Shown here: positions 7,463-12,371 of the stretch, one piece after another | Position numbering within the stretch: the first letter of the stretch is position 1 | Layout of the letters: every line of letters begins with the position of its first letter | From: Vulcanimicrobiota bacterium | GTDB lineage: Bacteria > Vulcanimicrobiota > Vulcanimicrobiia > Vulcanimicrobiales > Vulcanimicrobiaceae | Assembly (NCBI GenBank): GCA_014304965.1 | Contig: JACRTZ010000081.1 | Coordinates: 1-12,371, forward strand | Length of the DNA stretch: 12,371 nucleotides | Direction: 5' to 3' | The notes under the pieces: generated by a model | Databases searched by the model: none | What the model was told of the DNA's origin: nothing | The model's input: the letters and a program-made list of their open reading frames with translations, nothing else | Position numbers and translations under genes: made by a program

Positions 7463-7981
7463 TTAGGCCTTTCCCGTTTCCCCGAGCGGCGGCGGTTTGG
7501 GAATGCCGAGTTCGAAGGTTGCGCTTTCGTGTTGCTGGGGACGGCGTCGAACGATGCCACGCTGCAGGTCGTCGACGATGTACCCGAGCAGGCGCGCGGC
7601 GCTCGGGACGACCGCGCGTTCGTAGAATTCGCGCGGCGACTCGCCCGGAACGATCGCCAGAACTTCTTGCTCGCAGACGTCGCCCGTATCCCAGCTGTCG
7701 TCGGCCCAAAACCACGTCGCGCCGGTATAGGTTTCGCCGAGCCGGTAGGCCCACTTGATCGAGTCGCGGCCGCGGTGACGCGGCAAGAGCGACGGATGAA
7801 AGATCAAGAGGCCCAGCTTCAGGCGCCCGATGTCCTCGGGCGAAACCTTGCTCGTGAGCAGCGGCGCAACGACGACGTCGGCGTCGAATCCGCCAACGGG
7901 CTCGACGCCCTTGGCAGCGAGCACCGCGCGGCACGCGCGCACCACCGGCAATTCCGGGTCGCCGATCAATCCGATTCTCAC
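7463..7981 (-). CDS. Small formyltransferase-fold protein, like the hydrolase domain of 10-formyl-THF dehydrogenase
   Basis: Predicted to act on a formyl group, perhaps of 10-formyltetrahydrofolate (172 residues, cytoplasmic). The core block HPSLLPRHRG with His62, followed 36 residues later by Asp98 in DTGDV, matches the His106/Asp142 pair and spacing of the ALDH1L1 hydrolase domain, as I recall it, including the WFWADD stretch. As in that domain, the third catalytic position (Asn in methionyl-tRNA formyltransferase) is Ile60. It lacks the C-terminal OB-fold of Fmt, so it is not a normal translation-initiation formyltransferase. The N-terminal Rossmann half is about 44 residues shorter than in ALDH1L1, leaving MRIGLIG and little more before the active site. 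The start is a GTG without a strong ribosome site. Pirin follows 2 nt after the stop. The fold is secure; the substrate is not. Confidence 0.82.
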   Translation of the reverse strand: MRIGLIGDPELPVVRACRAVLAAKGVEPVGGFDADVVVAPLLTSKVSPEDIGRLKLGLLIFHPSLLPRHRGRDSIKWAYRLGETYTGATWFWADDSWDTGDVCEQEVLAIVPGESPREFYERAVVPSAARLLGYIVDDLQRGIVRRRPQQHESATFELGIPKPPPLGETGKA

Positions 7982-8032
7982 GCCGCAGCTTTCGACACGG
8001 CGCCCGGCTTTCGATGCAGGGGGCGCCGACGC

Positions 8033-8104
8033 TTAGCGGAGCAGCTTGTCGACCGTGATCGGCAAGTCGCGCACGCGAACGCCGGTCGCGTGGTACACGG
8101 CTAC
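8033..8104 (-). pseudogene. Remnant of a xanthine dehydrogenase/aldehyde oxidase molybdenum subunit (C-terminal tail only)
   Basis: Right after the DNA glycosylase stop, in another frame, the minus strand reads YHATGVRVRDLPITVDKLL followed by Arg and a TAA stop. This is very close to the extreme C-terminus of molybdopterin-binding subunits of the xanthine dehydrogenase family (typically ...YHATGKRVRDLPIT-DKLL). Everything upstream in this frame overlaps the glycosylase gene and shows no resemblance to that family. About 21 codons are therefore left, with no start of their own. The simplest reading is a deletion or recombination scar that joined the glycosylase gene to the end of a dehydrogenase gene. 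An assembly join is also possible. Confidence 0.55.
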
Positions 8105-9009
8105 ACGGCGGGCAAGTGGCCGCCCGCGTCGAGCCGCGCGAGCAAGAGATGGTAGTAAAGCATACCTTTCCAGGGACCCAGGGTCGGTAGTGCCGCCGCA
8201 AGATCGGCCTCGACGCCGCCCGGAAACGCGCGCAAGCTGCGGGCCACGCCCGAATCGTTCATCGGGAACACATCGAGGCGACCAAGTCCGCGCAACAGGA
8301 CGACGGTTGCGGTCCAAGGACCGATCCCTTTGATCGCGCAGAGCAGCGCGCTTGCGCCGGCGGAGTCGCGTTCCTCTAGCATCGCTTCGTCCAGCGCGCC
8401 GCTTTCAAGCGCTTCGCCGACGCGTCGCAGCGTCGCCATCTTGGCTGCGCTTAGGCCGGCCGCGCCCAGCACGGCGTCGCTTGCGCCCAAGAACGCGCGC
8501 GGCGTGGGGAATGCGACCAGGTCGCCGCCGTCGCGAGCGACGATCTGCCCGAGTGCGTGCACGGTTCTTCCCAGAATCGCGCCGGCCGCCGAAAGGCTCA
8601 CTTGCTGAAAGACCACAGCGTTGACGCACGCTTCCCACAGCGTCGGATATCGCGGCGGATTGACGCCGCGCATCCGTTTCGCAAACGGGCCAAGCCACGG
8701 GATGCGAGCGGCCGCGCGGGCGAACCCGCGCACGTCGCGATCTGGCGCCAACATGCGGCAAACGAGTGCGAGCGCGCGCTCATCTTCGCCGGCCGGTGCG
8801 TCGATTTCGACGTGCAGGGCGTTTTCCTCGCGTTGTTCGACGGCGACGATCGCGGGCCCGGAAGAACCGTCGAGCGCGCGAACGTAGCGCCCGCCCTCGA
8901 AGCGATCCACGACGTTGGTCGAGAGCCGGCGCAGCACGTTGACCGTGAGATCGAGCCGGTAGGGCTCCACAACGGCAACGCGGCTCATGACGAATTTCCG
9001 GCGACCCAT
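8101..9009 (-). CDS. alkA: DNA-3-methyladenine glycosylase, AlkA/HhH-GPD type
   Basis: Base-excision repair enzyme that removes alkylated purines and other damaged bases (302 residues from the ATG at 9009). An N-terminal AlkA-like beta domain (PYRLDLTVNVLRRLS) leads into the helical HhH-GPD domain, with WEACVNAVVFQQVSLSAA, the hairpin IKGIGPWTA (226-234) and the catalytic aspartate in FPMND (Asp252). The four-cysteine Fe-S loop of endonuclease III is absent, as in AlkA. Start choice: ATG 9009 has GGGAG 4 nt upstream. ATG 8988 (MSRVAVVEPYR) has a weaker GGAA but is nearer the usual family start. The frame is open to a GTG at 9090 with coding-like third positions. A divergent ABC permease begins at 9135, so promoters for both should lie in 9010-9134, though I see no convincing boxes. 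The 3' end abuts the dehydrogenase remnant. Confidence 0.88.
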   Translation of the reverse strand: MGRRKFVMSRVAVVEPYRLDLTVNVLRRLSTNVVDRFEGGRYVRALDGSSGPAIVAVEQREENALHVEIDAPAGEDERALALVCRMLAPDRDVRGFARAAARIPWLGPFAKRMRGVNPPRYPTLWEACVNAVVFQQVSLSAAGAILGRTVHALGQIVARDGGDLVAFPTPRAFLGASDAVLGAAGLSAAKMATLRRVGEALESGALDEAMLEERDSAGASALLCAIKGIGPWTATVVLLRGLGRLDVFPMNDSGVARSLRAFPGGVEADLAAALPTLGPWKGMLYYHLLLARLDAGGHLPAV

Positions 9010-9134
9010 GCGACTCCCGAACTTCACCAAAGACGAGGTTTCGCCCGGCGGCACGTACGCAAAGCGGTGGACGGTTCCCACCCCGAGCACCGGCGCGAAG
9101 GGCCGGACTGGACTCGTGCGGGAAGCGTTCCGGT

Positions 9135-9932
9135 GTGAGCCTGGCGGCCTACGCCCAATACTGGCGCATCAACCTGCTGACGATGATCGAGTATCGCGCG
9201 AACTTCTTCATGTGGTTCGGCTTCACGATCATGTACCACGCGACGGCGATCGGCGCGCTGTGGGTGACGCTGCATCAGTTTCCCTCGATGAACGGCTGGA
9301 ACTTTCGGGAGATGGCCGTGCTGTACGGCTTGTGGATGCTCGGTCACGCATTTCACAACACGTTCTTTTTCACGGTCGGCGAGGTACCGGCGATGGTACG
9401 CGAAGGGCGCTTCGACCGCTTTCTCGTCCGGCCGCTCGACCCGCTATTCCAAGCGATGACGGTCCCGCAACAGATCTGGCCCGACGAACTCATTTTGGCG
9501 ATCGTGTTCTTCGCAATTGCAACCGTCTTCGCCGGACTGCGAGTGGACCTCGCCTACGTCCTGTTCGTGCCGATCGTGATGATCGGCGGTGCCCTGATCG
9601 ACTTCGGGATTCAGCTTGCAATCGCAACCTTATCGTTTTGGGTCGTGCGGATAGACACGCTGCGCTGGTACGTGATGTCTCTCGAGCAAGACTTTACGCG
9701 TTATCCGATTTCGATTTACACGCACGGCGTGCGATTCGTCCTGGCCTTCGTCCTCCCGTTCGCATTCATGAACTACTTCCCGGCGACGTTCTTGCTCCAC
9801 AAAACGGACGACGCATTTGCGCTCGCGCCCGGCGTCGGGCTACTGACGCCGGTCGTGGGTCTCGTGTGGTTCGGGCTCGCGTACGCATTCTGGCGCGCGG
9901 GGATCGATCGCTATCAAGGCACGGGGAGTTAA
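9135..9932 (+). CDS. ABC-2 family transporter permease 2 (COG3694-like)
   Basis: Integral membrane subunit of 265 residues with about six hydrophobic segments. The pattern YWRINLLTMIEYRANFF, then MNGWNFREMAVLYGLWMLGHAF and REGRFDRFLVRPLDPLFQAM, is the signature of the COG3694/DUF990 permease that pairs with a COG4587 permease and a COG4586 ATPase. Those two partners are in this window at 2427 and 1411, about 6 kb upstream and in the same orientation, while nothing around this gene belongs to the transporter. It is therefore probably the separated third subunit of that exporter, though a second paralogous set elsewhere is possible. The start is GTG at 9135 with GGGAAG about 9 nt upstream. Its stop lies 13 nt from the convergent peptidase gene. 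Confidence 0.88.
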   Translation: MSLAAYAQYWRINLLTMIEYRANFFMWFGFTIMYHATAIGALWVTLHQFPSMNGWNFREMAVLYGLWMLGHAFHNTFFFTVGEVPAMVREGRFDRFLVRPLDPLFQAMTVPQQIWPDELILAIVFFAIATVFAGLRVDLAYVLFVPIVMIGGALIDFGIQLAIATLSFWVVRIDTLRWYVMSLEQDFTRYPISIYTHGVRFVLAFVLPFAFMNYFPATFLLHKTDDAFALAPGVGLLTPVVGLVWFGLAYAFWRAGIDRYQGTGS

Positions 9933-9933
9933 T

Positions 9934-9966
9934 CCGGCCGACGAGTCACGGCGTTTGTTCGGTCGG
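9934..9966 (+). terminator. Possible stem-loop between convergent genes
   Basis: CCGGCCGA (9934-9941) can pair with TCGGTCGG (9959-9966), giving seven Watson-Crick pairs and one G-U wobble around a 17-nt loop. It starts 1 nt after the permease stop and covers the end of the convergent peptidase gene. No T-run follows, so termination is plausible from position but weak from sequence. Confidence 0.3.
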
Positions 9967-11964
9967 CAACGGTTTGAAGAGCGATCCGGCCTCATCCGCA
10001 ACCGGTTCGATGCCGTCAGGCCGCAGATAACGCACGAACCAATGCGCGATCGCGCGCAAGCGCAGCAGCCGGTTGCGCGGCTTTCCGGTTCGGGATAGGT
10101 TGTGACCGTCGCCGGTGAAGCGCACGAATTCGGTAGACGTGCGTCCGAGCCGGCGCAGCAGCGTGAACAGTTGCTCGCCCTGATCGATCGGACAGCGATA
10201 GTCACGCTCGGAATGCTCGACGAGCAGCGGCGCCTCGATCTCGTGCGCGTGCCGCATCGGCGACCCTTCGAACAAACGGCGTCCACCATCGGTCCACGGC
10301 GCGCCGACTTCGGTTTCCAAGAACCAGCCGAGATCGGCGGCGCCGACCTCGCTAACGAGGTCGTTGACGGCGCGCATCGAGACACCCGCCGCAAAGCGCT
10401 TCGAATGGCCGAGCAGCCAGGTCGTCATGAAGCCGCCGTAGGAACCGCCCGCCAGTCCGATGCGTGTTGGATCGATCGCGGCGTTCGCTTCCGCCGCGTC
10501 GAGCAGCGTCAGTACGTCGGAAGCATCCAGACCGCCCCAATCGCCCGTGATGGCGTCGGCGTACGCGTGCCCATAACTCTGACTGCCACGCGGATTTCCG
10601 AAGGCGACGCCGATGCCGTGCGACGCGAGCATTTGGAACTCAAACGAAAACGCGAACCCGTAGGCGGTGTGGGGGCCGCCGTGAACTTGCAGCACCCACG
10701 GAGCCGCTTTATCGGAGACGGGGTCCAGTAAGAACAGATCCAAGGTCCAACCGTCGGACGCCTGCGGGCGCACGCGGCGCGGAGCGCGGAGCGCGCGTTC
10801 GGCTAACCACGGATTGCAGTCCGTCAGCCGCTCTTCGCTTCCGTATGGATCGAGCACGGCGATCTCGCTCGGCACGATCGGCGTCGAGTACACGAAGGCC
10901 AGCGTGCCGTCGTCCGCGCGCGAAAAAGCGATGATGTCGCGGTCTCCGCCCGCGACCATGCGGTGCGCCGACCCGTCGCGCGTGAAAGCCGCGATGCCGC
11001 TCGCCGCTTCGCGGGACAACGGCGCGAAAATTTCGTAATCGCCTCCGGACCAAATCGGCGCTTGCATGCCGCCGACGCCTTTGATGTCGCAGATCACATA
11101 ATCGATGACCGGCCGATCGACCGCCGCCGAGAGCGAGCGCATGGCGCCGCCTTGCGACGGAACGACCAGCAACTCATAATTGAAACGGCCGCCGACGTCG
11201 TCGCCGTGCAGATGGCCGAGGAAGGCGATCTCGCGGCCGTCGTGCGAGAACGACGGCAAGCACATCGGACCTTCGCCGTTCGTCAGTTGCTTCGGTTCGC
11301 CGCCGCCGGCCGGTATCGTGAAGATGTCGCTCACGAACGACCCTTCGCGCGCTCCCATCTGCGCCCAAAACGCGAGCGTCGAACCGTCCGGCGACCACGC
11401 CGGCCCGCCTGCATCGAAATCGCCGAAGGTCAAGCGCCGCGGCTCGCCACCGTCGATCGACACGACGAACAGATGCTTGCGGCGTCCGTCGAGTAGCCCT
11501 TCGTCGTCGCTCTTGAACGGCAACGCGCGAATGTGCCGAGCGCCGCTCGTCTCGTCGTGTGCGATCTTCGCGCACGCGGGATCGAGGTCGACGACCGCGA
11601 CGAACGCGAGCTGCTTGCCGTCGGGCGACCACGCCGTTGCGGGGATCGCGTCGTACGACGGCGTCAGCGCCCGCGCCTCGCCGCCGCCAAGCGGCATGAC
11701 GTAAATCTTCTTTTTCTCTTGACGTTCGCCGACGAACGAAAGCATCGCTCCGTCGGGAGAGATGCGCGGCATGCGATCGTGCAGACCCGACGTGAAGGGC
11801 GCGGCCGGCCGGCCGGCGCGCGCGCTCCAAATGGACGTCTGCGTTTCGTTTTTCGCTTCGTCCGGCGTGGCGAGCGTAAAGAACACCCGATCGTCGGGCG
11901 CGCACTGCGGATCGCTCGGTAGCGCCAGCCGGTAGAGGTCGCTTGGGACGAGCGGCATCTTCAT
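9946..11964 (-). CDS. S9 family (prolyl oligopeptidase-type) serine peptidase, acylaminoacyl-peptidase-like
   Basis: Cytoplasmic serine peptidase acting on short or N-terminally blocked peptides (672 residues, usual length for this branch). Residues 1 to about 390 form a beta-propeller with repeated PD40-type blades, visible as ISPDGAMLSFV, WSPDGKQLAFV, WSPDGSTLAFW and SHDGREIAFLG. The rest is an alpha/beta hydrolase domain with the oxyanion segment VHGGPHTAYG, GNPRGSQSYG, and the catalytic triad Ser508 (GGSYGG), Asp588 (SERDYRCP) and His621 (GDGHNLSR). No signal peptide is present. The ATG overlaps the stop codon of the upstream amidase (ATGA), suggesting coupled translation. A second in-frame ATG lies 6 nt downstream. 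Physiological substrate unknown; a general peptide-turnover role is likely. Confidence 0.93.
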   Translation of the reverse strand: MKMPLVPSDLYRLALPSDPQCAPDDRVFFTLATPDEAKNETQTSIWSARAGRPAAPFTSGLHDRMPRISPDGAMLSFVGERQEKKKIYVMPLGGGEARALTPSYDAIPATAWSPDGKQLAFVAVVDLDPACAKIAHDETSGARHIRALPFKSDDEGLLDGRRKHLFVVSIDGGEPRRLTFGDFDAGGPAWSPDGSTLAFWAQMGAREGSFVSDIFTIPAGGGEPKQLTNGEGPMCLPSFSHDGREIAFLGHLHGDDVGGRFNYELLVVPSQGGAMRSLSAAVDRPVIDYVICDIKGVGGMQAPIWSGGDYEIFAPLSREAASGIAAFTRDGSAHRMVAGGDRDIIAFSRADDGTLAFVYSTPIVPSEIAVLDPYGSEERLTDCNPWLAERALRAPRRVRPQASDGWTLDLFLLDPVSDKAAPWVLQVHGGPHTAYGFAFSFEFQMLASHGIGVAFGNPRGSQSYGHAYADAITGDWGGLDASDVLTLLDAAEANAAIDPTRIGLAGGSYGGFMTTWLLGHSKRFAAGVSMRAVNDLVSEVGAADLGWFLETEVGAPWTDGGRRLFEGSPMRHAHEIEAPLLVEHSERDYRCPIDQGEQLFTLLRRLGRTSTEFVRFTGDGHNLSRTGKPRNRLLRLRAIAHWFVRYLRPDGIEPVADEAGSLFKPLPTEQTP

Positions 11965-12371
11965 CGAGCGAACGTTTGCGCGACGGCATGAAAGAGCGCC
12001 TGCGCCTCGCGGCGTTGGAAAGCTCGCGTCGCGAGCAAGTGCCCTTGCTGCGGGTTGCTCACGAAGCCCACCTCAACGAGCACCGCCGGGACCCGCGCTT
12101 CGCTGGTGACCGCCAAATCCCGGACGCGAAATTCAGATTCGCCGAGCCCGAGCGGCGCCAGCGCGACGCGTACGTTGCGCGCCAGTTTTTCTGAATTTGG
12201 ACGCAACCAGAAAACGCTCGTTCCGCGCTTGCTCCTCTCCTCTGAACCGTCGGCGTGCACGGCGACGAAGGCCGTGGCGCCGATGTTGTTCGCAAGCGCC
12301 GCACGCGCCCGGTTGTCGCGCCGCCGGTCGGTGGCCGTTCGATAGGGTTGCGCATACGAGCGCGTCAGCAC
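11961..12371 (-). CDS. N-acetylmuramoyl-L-alanine amidase (Amidase_3), N-terminus outside window
   Basis: Zinc amidase that cleaves the bond between muramic acid and the stem peptide in peptidoglycan, probably acting outside the cytoplasm. Only the C-terminal 136 residues are in the window. The frame is open to the edge, beginning within the VLTR motif, so the GTG at the edge is an internal valine. Visible family landmarks are LTRSY, DRRRDNRARAALANN, VAVHADG (the zinc-ligand histidine region) and VLVEVGFVSNP (catalytic glutamate). The first zinc ligands and any signal peptide or cell-wall-binding domain lie beyond the edge. The domain ends close to the protein end, so nothing is fused at the C-terminus. 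Its stop overlaps the start of the S9 peptidase gene. Confidence 0.9.
   Translation of the reverse strand: MLTRSYAQPYRTATDRRRDNRARAALANNIGATAFVAVHADGSEERSKRGTSVFWLRPNSEKLARNVRVALAPLGLGESEFRVRDLAVTSEARVPAVLVEVGFVSNPQQGHLLATRAFQRREAQALFHAVAQTFAR

Noticed and set aside
7461..8201. Upstream extension of the pirin frame
   Set aside because: It overlaps the formyltransferase-like gene in another frame and is arginine-rich. Pirin similarity and the Shine-Dalgarno begin at 7460.
8987..10030. 347-codon plus-strand frame overlapping permease 2
   Set aside because: The Arg-rich translation has no family features, while the overlapping frame encodes a typical COG3694-like permease.
10779..10798. Short tandem GCGCGGA repeat
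   Set aside because: Only about three imperfect 7-base units inside the peptidase coding region, encoding ordinary Arg/Ala residues.
11802..11822. GC-rich palindromic run (repeated GGCC/GCGC)
   Set aside because: It lies inside the S9 peptidase gene, is explained by Ala/Gly/Arg codons, and has no sign of a regulatory or recombination role.

Overview
This is a high-GC bacterial window. The five 60-base lines I counted by hand run from 53 to 70% GC, and the typical genes have G/C-rich third positions and frequent GTG starts. I count eleven protein genes (nine complete, two cut by the window edges) and one apparent gene remnant. I see no rRNA, tRNA, CRISPR array, insertion sequence or phage gene. 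The overall style would suit a high-GC environmental lineage such as Candidatus Eremiobacterota (WPS-2), but nothing here fixes the taxon and I treat that as a guess.

Layout. (1) Plus strand, 1-5155: a tightly packed run of a 5'-truncated GMC-family FAD oxidoreductase with a four-cysteine motif, an ABC-2 type ATPase, its first membrane permease, a soluble FAD/NAD(P) disulfide oxidoreductase of the mercuric-reductase-like group, and a small exported protein of unknown function with atypical base composition. Gaps are 13 nt, 26 nt, 0 nt and an ATGA overlap, which suggests one transcription unit. (2) Minus strand, 9009-5159: AlkA-type DNA glycosylase, a short remnant resembling the C-terminus of a xanthine dehydrogenase molybdenum subunit, a small formyltransferase-fold protein, pirin, a LysE/RhtB exporter and a serine hydrolase. 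The last two overlap by a GTGA, and formyltransferase and pirin are 2 nt apart. (3) Plus strand, 9135-9932: a lone second ABC permease, of the type normally found beside the ATPase and first permease. (4) Minus strand, 12371-9946: a 3' part of an N-acetylmuramoyl-L-alanine amidase, coupled through an ATGA overlap to an S9 prolyl-oligopeptidase-family peptidase.

How the genes may work together. The ATPase (1411-2400), permease 1 (2427-3200) and permease 2 (9135-9932) look like the three parts of one ABC-2 exporter (COG4586/COG4587/COG3694 type). Here the third part is separated from the other two by about 6 kb of genes on both strands. With the orphan gene at 4550, the remnant at 8033-8104 and the strand switches, this suggests the region is a mosaic of joined blocks. 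The substrate of the exporter and the partners of the two flavoenzymes cannot be read from the sequence.

There is no gene-free stretch over 300 bases. The longest are 9010-9134 (between divergent genes, where I see no convincing promoter boxes) and 7982-8100 (the remnant). I found no clear undescribed multi-gene system. The most unusual items are the split ABC transporter, the dehydrogenase remnant, the Cys-rich GMC oxidase and the compositionally odd exported protein.
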